A stretch of DNA of 64,000 bases. Origin: Oxytricha trifallax. Taxonomy: Eukaryota > Ciliophora > Spirotrichea > Sporadotrichida > Oxytrichidae. The notes under the pieces are model-generated. The model saw nothing but the letters and a program-made list of their open reading frames with translations, was not told the origin of the DNA and made no database searches. The stretch lies in assembly GCA_000711775.1 (NCBI GenBank), contig ARYC01000612.1, positions 1-64,000 of the forward strand. The letters run 5' to 3'. Position numbers and translations under genes: made by a program. Numbering within the stretch: the stretch's first letter is position 1; each line of letters begins with the position of its first letter. Shown here piece after piece: positions 1-11,577 of the stretch.

Positions 1-365
1 GAGACTGCAAGGAAGTTGAAGGTGACTGTGCTATTCAATGCCGAGTACTCGCCATGGCTCAATCCCATTGAGCAGCTGTTCTCATACATCAAGAGGCATC
101 TCAGGCAGGAGCAAGCAGACAGCATGTAAGGATAGTAGCTATAACTTTATATAGGATTCACTTGGTTAAGAGGCTCTCCCAGATCCTGAAAGCCATGACC
201 AAGAGTGATGTCAACAAGCTCTGGGCCTTCAGCGTCAGCAGTGGTGCACCACCATCAGACATGGGTTCGTCTGAGTCAACCATCAATGACGATGAGTGGA
301 GTCGCAGGTGCTCTGGCACCAGTCAAGACAAGCATCAATAGCAGTTGAACAGTTTAATTAATTGA
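1..365 (+). CDS. Tc1/mariner-like transposase, C-terminal end (partial, spliced)
   Basis: The window opens inside this gene. The first frame reads ...FNAEYSPWLNPIEQLFSYIKRHLR, the typical end of an IS630/Tc1/mariner DDE transposase: the E of NPIE is the third catalytic acidic residue and the SPWLNP context is characteristic. The frame then meets GTAAG at 126 and resumes after TATAG at 154. Removing these 29 bases restores an open frame (S-M-I-H-L-V-K-R...) to TGA at 363-365, with one in-frame TAG read as Gln. The tail after the intron is Ser/Asp-rich. The block is clearly richer in G and C than the rest of the window and has no visible damage, unlike the two TBE-like transposase relics, so it is either a young insertion or a domesticated gene. 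The catalytic D residues lie beyond the left edge. Family assignment is firm; its relation to the TBE-like copies is not established. Confidence 0.75.
126..154 (+). other. probable 29-nt intron in the transposase
   Basis: It begins GTAAGG and ends TATATAG. It is AT-rich between GC-richer exon ends, and its removal joins codon AT|G and keeps the frame open. Reading through it as coding would work only briefly before a TGA. An internal eliminated sequence is the alternative, but the canonical GT...AG ends favour an intron. Confidence 0.6.
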
Positions 366-3300
366 TTAAAACTTCCCTATTATATATCACGCTTTTAAGT
401 TTAAGTTTAAACTTATCAATCGTCAAACTACCAAAACCTCTCTAATCTCCGCGCATTGCAGAAGTCAAGTCCACCAATACACCAACGATGGTCCAACTGC
501 TTGAGCTACCAATGATGGCACCGATGGATCAAGGATGGAGCAATAGATTTTAGGATCTAGAAGATGAGAATGGTTTGCAGATTGGCCTCAACTCAAGCAT
601 ATCGACGACGAATTGACATGAAGTGACCATGTCAGAACGACGCCAATTGACGGTGTCAAACGATCGTGTTAATCATAAGATTCCAGCCAAACATTAAAAT
701 GAAGGTTTGGATAGTTCAATAAAAAATTGGGGTTTATATTATGATGGTGTACACTGTAATGATCAAAATATTTCGTAAAATGCACGGCAACAACTTAATG
801 CTTTTAGAGAATTGGTTATAATTATTAATTTGATTAATTTCTACAATTTCCTATTTTTACGTATTTTATCAATAGTTTATATATCCATTTTATTAATCTA
901 GTTAAAAGTGAAATTATTCGAAAGATTTGCCATGTGTGTCATAAAGATCATACAATAAACCCCTTTATAATAATTTTTCATCAAATTTTTTTTTAATTAT
1001 ATAATACTCGATTTCTTCACTTTAGAACTAATTTAGAAAAATTAATCTAAAATATTAATCTTTTGGTGATTACCTTTATCATTAATTGTTTGAGAAAGTT
1101 ATCTTAATATAAGTCGAAGATTTATTAAAAATACGTATTATTTGAAAATGTCTAATATGAATTTAAATTATGAATTTCAAACTATTATTTTCGATTTAAT
1201 CAATTTTAGGATGTATCACCAATTATGTATATAAATTAAATGTGTTAAAACTAGGAGAGATAGGTAGAAATTAATCTATTAATAACTTTTTAGTTTTTTT
1301 GTTAATTAGTAATTCTTTTATTTAAATGGTCACTTAAGTTATTTATTGACTATATTGATATCAATAAAATATAAGGAAATTATTCATTATTGAGTATTAC
1401 TATATTATTCTCAGATTCTATTTTAAATGAATCATGACTTAATTCATGAGGAGATATTTTCTTCAAATAACCAAAGATAGTAAGATATTATAATTATTGA
1501 GTATTGGAGAAAAAAAGTTGTCTATCTATTAAATCTTAATTTTAATATGTACATCTTATTTTAAGAGTTCTTGAATTTAAAATTATCCTTAATTTTATTT
1601 CCGCCTAAAAAAAGAGAAAAAGGGATAGATAAATATAAAAAACCGTTTATTACTATTTTTCATTATCCCATCTGATATTTATTCACCTGCATAAAAAGAT
1701 AAATCCCCCAAATTACTAGATTCATGTAAAGCTTAGAGAATATGTAAAATTTATTTTTATTATGATATAAATACTATAATTTGACAAACTTCGGTCACTG
1801 CAAAAACTAAAACATACTAGAGTTTCACTATTGAAGTTGACAAATTAAGGTTGTCAACCAATTTTATAGGCAAACAGTATATTATGCCAAAGTTATATAT
1901 TAACAAATTACTATGAACATTTTAATACCGTTGATAGAAAATTAATCAAGTATTATAATATCTGGCAAAAATAAAAATTATTCAATTAATAGCTAATTGT
2001 AGCTATAGTCAAAAAAACATATTCTTTTTGCAGCTATTATTTAAGCTTATATTTAAATCTGCTTGGATGAGAGATAAAATTTCCACCTTTTAAATTTTTT
2101 TCAAACATCTTGAGAATAATAAATAAAAAAAGCAACACATATATTATCAGATTTAAGAGTGAGCAGATAATGTATTGTCATCCTTCATTTTCATGTGTTA
2201 AACGGCATTTAGAGCAATTTTATCTCATCGCATAAACAAAAATATGTCACAAAACATCTTATTATTTTATCATAATCAGAAGCCAAAGCATAAGAATAAG
2301 TAAGCCGATATAAATTGGCAAATTATCTCAAATCAATTTCAAGATCATAGTAGTAAAGTTCATAAAATGCTCTGTTTTAAAGTTACAAATAGTATAAAAA
2401 TGTTAATAATCACAACTTTCGTTAGTGTATATAGCTTTCCCATAAATATTGATTAAAATCTCAAGATAGTATCCCCATATAATCATGAATAAGTTGCATT
2501 GCCTATATCTGTAAAATTTATATTAAAAATTAATAGCATTTGTCAGCATATCGTAAGGTGAATAATCTAGTGACACCTATATAGTTATATTTGATTTGTT
2601 CCCAACATTTGAATAATCTATTTAAGATTTATTGGCAGTATCATTATTAACAACAATCTGCATACATCCTCTTACAAGACATACAAAAGCATTGTAACCC
2701 CCCCCCAAATTTCAAGTAAAATTGTTCCTGACTACTATTCATTTCAATCGACATTAAGGAAATTGTCTAATTTTATTTTTTTCTTTATATATTATGCGTC
2801 CATTAAAAAAATATTATTATTATAATAAATGTATTTTATATGAGATCCCGAATATTCAAATAATGAAGCTTCATGATAGTATGCAGATGATAGTTTCATT
2901 CTTTTAGGTGAAAGTACTGCACTCTACCAAACGAATAGGTCTACACTCTTAACTGTTGCACTAGTCTTTAAATTCAATCAAATAAGTATATTTAAATGAT
3001 GCTGATTGTATCAATTCGGCTATCTGATTAGAATCACAAATACAATCAAGTGCAAATGCATAATTTTTCTCTAAATATCGCTAAAACAATAATTAGAGCA
3101 ATTAATTTAATGATAAGTATGTTTCAAATCAATAAATAATTAACAATTCGTTTTAGGTTTGAATAATAAATGAAATATAATGATAGAAATAATGGAGATT
3201 AGTTTTCATATTAAAAAAATATTAAACAAGTAAATCGAATTGTTTTAAATAATAATCACAACTTTTTAATTTTAAGAAAAATGTATATCTGTAAAAAGCT

Positions 3301-4125
3301 TTTTACATTCCATATCCTCTTCATCATAGTGATCATCAACGAATTATTTGTCTCTTTGCTCTAGTCCTTAGGTAATTTCGTGAATAACTTGGCCTATGAA
3401 ACCTTCAGTCTTCTTAGGTTATACCTCTAAGAATATATTATTCTAATGATATTAATTTTATAATTAACATTTTATCTTAGTTCACAGTTAGTTTCTGCCT
3501 TTGTTAATTTTTATTTTACAATTAATTAAATATTTAAACAAACCATAATTAAATAAATTAAATCCACCAATACATATACTGATAACAAATTAGTTTCTCA
3601 ACAAACAGTTAAAGACTAAATTACAAAATCAAATATCCCTGAAATTTAAGACAGAGGGAGGGGCAATGCTTAACATTAACATATGTTAATTCCAATTTAA
3701 TAACAAAAACTAGTCCATTACTGCCACCTATTAGTAACATTGCTTTAAATAGTAAATCTTTGAGAAATATCGGACTTCTAGCTCCTGATTCTACAATTTT
3801 AGGACAATATTTTTCTGATAGTAATTAAATTTAATAAAACTATGAAATATGTTGATTATTAAAGCACAACTGCCTGAAATATGAATAAAATACAAAAGAT
3901 TAGGAAATGTAAAACTTTAATGATAAATCAACTGCCATGTATTATAGACACTTAACTGAGACTATTATTAATAGTTAAAACCATTAATTAAACAAGTGAG
4001 TGTTTTATAAATGTAATATACATACTTTGTGATTTAATATGCATCTCAGTAATTTTATTATTTTTTTATTTAAAAATTTAATTGTTGTTTATCAAAGAGT
4101 TAATTATTTAAAAATAAAATTCAAT
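366..4125. other. no gene seen; AT-rich DNA with a GC-richer first 300 bases
   Basis: Bases 366-665 keep the GC-rich composition of the transposase next door and may be its 3' flank or the end of its element. No matching terminal repeat was found. From about 700 to 4125 the DNA is extremely AT-rich, with no supported frame. A run of nine C lies at about 2699-2707, and a tRNA-like D-arm sequence lies on the minus strand near 2885-2985 (see findings). Confidence 0.5.
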
Positions 4126-4129
4126 TGCA

Positions 4130-4835
4130 GATTCTTCTAGAACACTACTCATCTTTGTCTAAGTAATGATCTTGATTCTGGAACATGATCCAATTATTCT
4201 TGTAATTAATTCTCATTCTTTTCTCTAAGATCATTTACTCTGTTTTTTCTATTATTTATCGTTCTAACTACCTCTCTAATCTCTATGAAGTTGTCAAGCT
4301 CCTTGTTCTAGTCATTATTCCATAATGATTGCGCACTAAAATTAACTGTTCATGACATCAATCTCAGCTTATAGATTTAAGTTTTTATCGAGAAGAGCAG
4401 AATTAGAGCATCTAGTATGTCTAGTTCATTTCATTTTGAATGATTTAGTTCTCGTGAACTTTAATTTCAGTTTCAAAGTCCATGATTTGAGCAGAGAAAT
4501 TCAATTTCTTAAACCTTCTGAATCAATTCTTTTCTGCAAATCAGCATTCTTCAATCAGTATCTCTCGTCAAGTAACTTCAAATACTCGAGTTCCTTTTAT
4601 TTTCTGTATTATTGAGCCTTAATATTGTTCACATCAATCTCGCATTCGAATAAAGTCTCAACTATCTCCAAATATTAGGGTTTTCTATTCAATTATCCTG
4701 ATGTGGTCACCAATTATAGCTAATGAATGGATTTTATCATATTCGATAGCTTTGATTTTGGCAACAAACTCGAGCCTATACTTGCCTCTTTGATCTTTCT
4801 GTACATTAATCTTTCGATCTCAGTAGCATTTTTTC
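4130..4835 (-). pseudogene. coiled-coil protein fragment, frame-broken
   Basis: On the minus strand, stretches rich in Glu, Lys, Gln, Asn and Leu occur in all three frames one after another, for example KYRLEFVAKIKAIEYDKIHS near 4780-4720, NIKAQQYRKQKELEYLKLL near 4620-4560 and NRVNDLREKNENQLQEQL near 4240-4180. The heptad-like spacing suggests one long coiled-coil protein. Single-frame continuity is lost several times, so at least three small insertions or deletions or lost segments must be assumed. TAA and TAG fall at Gln-like positions. There is no domain that names the protein. It could be a decayed host gene or macronuclear-destined segments with unrecognised joins. No start codon or promoter can be assigned. 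Confidence 0.4.
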
Positions 4836-5930
4836 CATATTATAATAATAAAGTCTCTAAAATTTAAAATAAGTCTTTTCAACTGGAAATAGATAAAAAA
4901 TGCTGTGTAAGATTATTGTTATAAAATTAAATCAGAAATTATAACTTACTGTAGATGTTTCTGTAAAGAATTATTGATTACCATTGTGCCTATAGCTCTC
5001 TATAATTTTTTTAATTTTCATTTCTAATTAAAATCAGCATATCATAATATTTTTCTGTTAATTTTTTAATTGAAATATTTCTTGATTTTGCATAATATAT
5101 GATCGATAATTCAAAAGCTTGTTCAAGTATTTAATTTGCAGCTATAAATCATCGTGAAATCTTTAACACTGGTTTAAATCATAACATAATGAATTATTCC
5201 AATATTGGATTTGAATATTATATTTAATTACTTGATTTATTATAACCTAAATATGGAGTATGTTAACCTAAATATTAAGAATTTTAAACATCAGTTTTTT
5301 CTAGTATTTCTCTTATGTTAACTTAAAACCTAAGCCTCAAAAAATTTTAAGAATGGAAACAGGAAAAACTAACTTCTACTATTTTGGAAAACTGCAATTA
5401 GAGCTAGAGATCAAAATTCTAAAAAAATATGTATTAGAAATATTTTTGATAAGCTTATATCATATCAATAATCTGCTTTAAATATCACAATCTACTAAAC
5501 AGAATTACAAAAAGATCAACGCTAACCAGTCCTTTGACATACAATAATTATAGTCTGATTAATCTTAGTTAAGAATATATTGAAAGCAACTCTTTAAATA
5601 CAGCTGCTATTAACACTCATTAATACTGTAAAAAATCAAAAAATATTCTCAGGAAATGTATAAGCATATTCAAATATTGAAGTTTGAACTGTAAATTATA
5701 ATCTAATTGAAAATCAGTATAATTTATCTTCATTTTCAGCAAATTTTAGTTTATTAATGTGATGCCAAAAGCAGAAACATCTATTATTTTATATTTGAAC
5801 ACAAAAAGCCACAAGTCTGAGAACAATTCTACCTTTTTAAGTTTAAAGTATGACAGACCCTTCAACTACAACCTCTGTGAGACTAAATAATTAATTCGGT
5901 AGTAAAAAATAAATTGATTAAGTTGAAATG
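4836..5930. other. no gene seen
   Basis: AT-rich DNA without a supported coding frame, repeat or structured RNA. Confidence 0.4.
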
Positions 5931-6690
5931 AATGATACCTCAACTTTATATGTTATATCCAATATTAATCCTTCTGATTTAAATGAATAATTACATTTTT
6001 ATATAAATAAATTTAGCTCCTCCTACTTAAGCAAATAATGCAATTAACAAGAAATGTGCCTATTCACAAGATGGATCTAATTTTTTTAAATTTTGGTTTA
6101 GTAATGATTTTCAGAGAGGTTATTTATTCGTAATTAATAAACATTCTCTTCATATGCCTATCCAGATACTATTTGGCTTACTAGAAGCTGTAACAGTACA
6201 GGATTTCAGAGGATTGCTTTTAATATGTCTTTAATCAAGTGCAGCTCTATAAAGAGAAACGTTAATCAATGAATATTTATTATGTTTATAATCAGTCGCA
6301 TTTAGATATAATAAACATTATACAAAATTAACCGGTGTTGTTGCTAATGGAACTTATGATTAAATGCGTAAATCTTCAGGTAATTATACTACCTTTTATG
6401 GAACTAATGTGAACCATGTATTTTTACCAACAGAAATATAACAATAAAGAAGGATTAGGTACTAGAATTAAATTATTATGAGTCAATAACAATAAAAGTG
6501 CATGAGTTAGGGTAATAGTTATTTTACGATGTTTATCCTAGTGCTGGTGATTCAGATATATCTTACACTTATAAAATGAAAATGAAATTGAATCGACTCT
6601 ACCTCAAGATTTAGCAACTAGATACTCTGCAGATACCAGAACTATAAATACACTATTACCTTAAACTAAAATTATTCAGTGGAAGTTTTT
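5931..6690 (+). pseudogene. scattered pieces resembling the secreted-protein family
   Basis: Several short plus-strand stretches have coding character, for example NNAINKKCAYSQDGSNFFKF near 6035-6095, SSGNYTTFYGTNVNH near 6375-6420 and LPQDLATRYSADTRTINTLL near 6603-6660. The Gly/Asn/Thr/Ser-rich style resembles the beta-helix-like and LamG-like blocks at 25.9-27.7 and 60.7-63.5 kb. No frame links the pieces and no named domain is complete. They are either decayed exons or short germline segments; the strand is fairly sure, the identity is not. Confidence 0.25.
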
Positions 6691-8040
6691 AAATTATGAT
6701 CAACCACTTTTTTATTTTTTCAGATAATCAGTTTAAGTTTTAAATATTCAGGGTATTTTTGGAATAAAAAAATTGCTTTCGTCATTGTATAGTATAAAGT
6801 ATAAAATGATTTGGGTAATTTAGGTTGATTAAACTACGTAAGGTAATCGAGATAAGTTGTCCAGTATTTATCGATTGCCTTACATTTCTATAAGCTAATA
6901 ATTTATAATTTATTCCTATATTATAGACACATATTGGTACTATGCATCTCAAGATTAATACACTTTATCGAATATAAAAATATATTTTGCTTCTTTTTAT
7001 TAAAAAGTATTAACAATAATTTCTCACTCTCTAGTAAATTAAATTTACATGGTTTTAAATGTATAGTATAATATAATTTAATCTTGCTTATTAAAAAATA
7101 ACATATAAAAGTTTTAAACTTATAAATTGTAAAATGTAAAGTGTTTTTTTAGGAAAAAATGTTTTATTTCCTCATTATTGAAATATTTTATGAAGTCTAT
7201 TGCTTAAATTACACAATATTTTTAAGTTTAAAATGACTCTAATATGAGCTGATAATTGGAATTTTACTGCTTTTTTAAGAGTAAACTATTTTTTTTAAAT
7301 TGAAAATCTTTTGAATAAATATTGTTTTTTTCAAAAGATGAACTAGAAGTATTTTAATGCACTATAATTATTCATATATTATTTATAAATCTCTGAATTC
7401 TAATACATTTTTTAACAAAATTTTCTTACAAATAATCTTCCGAAGTAACTTGGATCGAGGTTAATACTTAAGTTGATGCTCCATCTAAAATATACTTAAC
7501 TTTTTACAGCATCATATTATTTTACAACACAATAGGATTGACAAATGGTTCTTTTCCTTTAAACATATGAACTCTAAAATTTTATAACCATCGCAAATTA
7601 ACTAATATAAATGATGCTGAAATTATGGAGAAAATTTCAATTAATGCCAAGCTTAGCATTTATATGGTATAATTAAATTATCAATCATAGAATCATATTC
7701 CAACTCTAATTCTTAAATATTCTCTTATATAGACAGCTCTATATTTTTTGTTTGTCACAAACGATGGTGATATTGTTATATTAAACACTTGATATTCCAA
7801 AACTAATTTAACAACTTTTGCAATAATAGCAATTATACAATATTAAAAAGGATATCTAAATTTTAGACTTCAACTTCTTCTTCATTAAAATGCTTTATAA
7901 ATAGATCACTATCGACAAATTATGGATATGCTACAACAATTCAAATGGTTAATAAATATTTTTTTAAAGCACTATATATAGTACAGAATTATTATTCAAT
8001 AGTAGCAATCTTAAATTATTAAATTAAAACTTAACTTAAT
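6691..8040. other. no gene seen
   Basis: Extremely AT-rich; nothing recognisable up to the LINE that starts near 8045. Confidence 0.4.
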
Positions 8041-9579
8041 AGAACTACGATGATTTCCGAAAATATTGACGGATTAAATATCATCTCGAGGAATATGGGC
8101 GGGTCTGTAGTAGAATCGATAAGTTTTTTACTGAAGATTATACAAAAACACTAACCTTACATTTTGTGCCTGCAAGAAGCTTGAAATACTAAAGTGCACT
8201 ACCCGGATATAATATCTACGCGTCTGAAACAAAAATATCAGACGGTCAACATGGTACGATAACTCTTATCAAAGCTGCTCAGGGTAGAGTAGAGTTCCTA
8301 AACTCAGTTCAACTCTCGCTGGATCTACACCTTGTTGACGTAGGCCTAAAAATCTCAAGCATATACATCTCTCAATAATTCATTAAATACAAAAAAGTTT
8401 TTATTGAAGAAATAGAGAAGAGACTCGAAGATCCAAAATTCATAGTAGCCGGAGACCTTAATTAAGTGGCTGAAAATTTTCAAAACACCTATTTAGTAAC
8501 TAGAATTGGCGTGACGTCACTAACAGCAATAGACATCATTGAATCCAAACATCTAAGTTACTCCAGTTAGCACATTTACCCGTCAGTTTCTTACCACTTC
8601 GGAATTTAAAAAAGTTTTAATTTCTAAATAACTGCAACTATAACAAAGTTCGAAACAAAATAACTAGCAGAGTCATAACTATAACTGGAATAAGATTGGT
8701 ACAACAACAAAGCCATTAAACCTTAAGTCAAAATACCGAAGAAACCAAAATAAAATTCGCTTAACGATAATACGTAAATAATTAATTTATGGCAAAAGGA
8801 AATGCTAAAGAAGCTACTAAATTCATAGAGAAAGTTATATGAGCTAAACCATCAAAAATAGTTTAATAGCTACAAGATCTTTCCAAAGAACAATCTAAAA
8901 TAAGAGCAAATAAATTTCTAGAACTTTAAAACGCAGGATGCTATTACTATCCACTCCCAAATAAACCCCTTAAAGAATAACTTGACTAATTCTAAATGGG
9001 TCCTGCTTACTACAAGTATACAAAAAGACATAAGTTGCTCACAGACTCATTAAGAAACTTCCCCAATGATAAAGCGCTAGGTCCTGACAATCTAAGTGAT
9101 AGATTTCTCATACTAAAACACAATGCTTTACCACTACTTTCTCTCATTGAAGACTGGATCAACCAAAAAGCTAAACCCCTACTATGGATAAATGATGCCA
9201 ACTTAATGCTACTATCAAAAACTGATAGCTTGACACCAACTATATAAAAAACAAGACCAATAGCAATGTCATCAGCAGCTAGAAAATTATTCGAAGCAAC
9301 ATGGATGAGACTTTTTTCCAATCATTTATGGAGCACTATTGATAAAAGTTAAATAGGGTTTAGACCAAAAGCTCGAATAGGATAAAATACAGCACAACTA
9401 ATTCAAGATATTAATTCAAGACAATACCAGAGAATATGGTTCATAGATATAGTCCAAGCCTTTTCATCAACACCCATGACCTTACTGATCGATGAAATAG
9501 ACAGAAGGAGACAGTTGTCTAAGCATTTGAACACTTAATTTAAAGGGCTTAACCCTTACATATGTTAATATATATATAT

Positions 9580-9615
9580 AAGATCGGGGGTCCTTAGAGA
9601 CCTCAATGCGATCTT
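9580..9615 (+). other. LINE 3' terminal hairpin
   Basis: AAGATCG (9580-9586) pairs with CGATCTT (9609-9615), and inside it GGTC pairs with GACC. A TTA repeat follows immediately. This arrangement is known from LINEs whose reverse transcriptase recognises a 3' stem-loop and short tandem tail. Confidence 0.6.
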
Positions 9616-9634
9616 ATTATTATTATTATTATTG
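9613..9634 (+). repeat. TTA microsatellite tail
   Basis: About six to seven tandem TTA units follow the hairpin and are taken as the tail of the LINE. Confidence 0.8.
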
Positions 9635-9854
9635 AATAGTAACATAGTATTACTGTATAGGGTCGGGTCAGCTTTTAATATAAAATAATAATGCTCCTGT
9701 TTAGCATACTATGATAGAGATAACTCTTAAATAGCTATAAATCATAGTGAAGGAGGCTCATACTCTATTCTTAATTCTCTTAAGAAAAAGCTGCTGTTGC
9801 TCCATCATTTATTTATTATAATAACAGGTACTTCAATTAATAATGCTGCTAATA

Positions 9855-10269
9855 TTGTAGGAATACATTTGAAATTGGGAAATTATAATTAAATAAATCA
9901 AAATTAATTCAAATTAGTGGCAGTTAAAGTAGGCCAATTTAAAAGATTTTGGGCTCATTTGATAAAGAATTCAAAATTAGCTGGACTTTGTTATTGGCGG
10001 TACTATTTTATCGCATCCCTGGAGCGAGATAACTTCACTTTAATGTGAGGGTATAATTTAATGAATTTAGATGTGTTTAATTAAAGTCAAGTTATCTCGC
10101 TCCAGGGATGCGATAAAATAGTACCGCCAATAACAAAGTCCAGCTAATTTTGAATTCTCTATCAAATGAGCCCAAAATCTTTTAAATTGGCCAACTTTAA
10201 CTGCCACTAATTTGAATTAATTTTGATTTATTTAATTATAATTTCTCAATTTCAAATGTATTCCTGCAA
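9855..10269. mobile_element. palindromic MITE, copy A (subfamily 1)
   Basis: Nearly the whole 415 bp is one inverted repeat: the left arm from TTGTAGGAATACATTTG runs to GCGAGATAACTTCAC and returns on the other strand to CAAATGTATTCCTGCAA. The unpaired centre is about 45 bp and contains GAGGGTATAATTTAATG. TA stands on both sides (9853-9854 and 10270-10271), fitting a TA target duplication as in Tc1/mariner elements. No coding capacity. The most conserved part of the arm is GGCGGTACTATTTTATCGC followed by ATCCCTGGAGCGAGATAAC. Five other copies occur in this window. Confidence 0.85.
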
Positions 10270-10289
10270 TATTTAATTATAAAATGATT

Positions 10290-11575
10290 TTAATTTCTTA
10301 GAACGATCAAGATATATGTATTAAGTATCAAGAGTATATTCCAGCTTAATTCTGTTTGAATAAACATTGAGGTTATTATATGAATAAGTACCTGAAAAAT
10401 TTTGGCAGGTAATTTAAAATAAAAGAGTGATTGAACATGAAAAAAGATGTTACAAGATAAGACTAAATTCCACCAAGGACTTAATTCCACCAAGTTGAGA
10501 TTTGAAAATTAAAATAATCCTGACATGAATAATTCTTCTCAATTAGTAAGTCACTTAAAACTTTGAATATAGAAGCGAGAAAGTTGATGATCTATTTTAT
10601 TTACTAGAAAGAACTTCATTTAAATTTGATAACAAATATTTAATTAGTTCAATTATTTATTATTCAGGATAAATCATTGATTATTGTTCCAAACGTGTGT
10701 TTAAATTGTAAAATTATATAAATATTCAAGTTATAAATATGTGGATAATGTACAAACTTCAAAGTGAATTTTGATAAAAAAAAGGATATTTAATAATTAA
10801 GGCATTTTATAAGACAAACTATAAATATGTGATATTTAAGAATGTGTTTATTCCCTTTATATTTTGTACAAATAAACTTTGATAAATAGGATGTTATAGG
10901 ATGTTTAAAATGTAGGGGAGCCATTATATTTGATGAAGTACAATTTGTTTATTAAAAAATATTTTTAAGGATTGTAATGATTCAGCTGATGATTAAAAAT
11001 AATTTATTTTTATAAACTATATGATTGAAAATTCAATAAAATAGGAGATGATCAAATAAAAAACTAATATAATATTGGTATAATTATAGACTAACAAGAA
11101 ACGAAATAAAAAAATTATTATTTATATTCAAATTCTTAATATTAATAATAAAATATAAGAAAAAAGAAATATTTTTATTCTTCTTTTTGTAGTGATTTAT
11201 TATAATTATCAGATTTACAGATAAAGAATGTGTTACAATTTAGAAAATTCAATGATATATATCTATAATAAATGAGTTACTAACAAAAAATTGTTAAATA
11301 AAAGACAAAAAAATTGATTTTATCAATAATAAGGCAAGTTAATTTCCATCGAGATAAAAGAATATATAATAATAATAAACTCACATCTAGATCTCAATGA
11401 ATCTATGAGTATTATATGATGAAGAATCAAGTCATTTTACGCGTGACTAACCTTAATTTAATTCAAAATAAAACATTAATTTGCTACAGAATTTTTTTAG
11501 TGCCTGAGTCTCTTTCAATTTCTATGTCGTCAACACGACGAATTTTTCCAACTTAAATTTTTATTTGTAAGTCTT
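10290..11575. other. no gene seen
   Basis: AT-rich DNA between palindromic copy A and the minus-strand gene that ends at 11578. Nothing supported. Confidence 0.4.
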
Positions 11576-11577
11576 AT

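Larger units (their letters stand above)
8045..9636 (+). mobile_element. LINE relic with AP-endonuclease and reverse transcriptase
   Basis: The endonuclease part (about 8080-8610) shows LCLQEA at 8165-8185, then in another frame GYNIYAS, IAGD-like VAGDLNQ (near 8448-8468) and SYHFGI in the place of the usual SDH motif, the standard order of an APE-type LINE endonuclease. The reverse transcriptase part (about 8996-9545) shows DKALGPDNLSDRF, KTRPIAMSSAARKLFEATW, IGFRPKA and WFIDIVQAF, the early RT blocks. The segment then ends before the YADD box, so most of the RT and the C-terminus are missing. TAA/TAG are Gln. At least one frameshift lies in the endonuclease (between QEA and GYN), and 8610-8990 is poorly conserved. 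A hairpin and TTA repeat typical of a LINE 3' end follow directly, so the element looks internally deleted rather than simply truncated at its 3' end. Confidence 0.8.

Noticed and set aside
2698-2707. C run followed by AAA, as a telomere-like C4A4 repeat
   Set aside because: It is a single homopolymer, not a C4A4 repeat, and no TBE terminal repeat adjoins it.
4352-4615. 87-codon plus-strand frame
   Set aside because: It lies antisense to the coiled-coil fragment; its composition mirrors Glu/Lys-rich codons on the other strand.
9010-9321. 103-codon minus-strand frame
   Set aside because: It lies antisense to the LINE reverse transcriptase, whose plus-strand frame has the RT motifs.
9855-10269. 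CRISPR-like or tandem repeat reading of the palindromic family
   Set aside because: Copies are dispersed, each is a single palindrome with TA at its ends, and there are no spacers.
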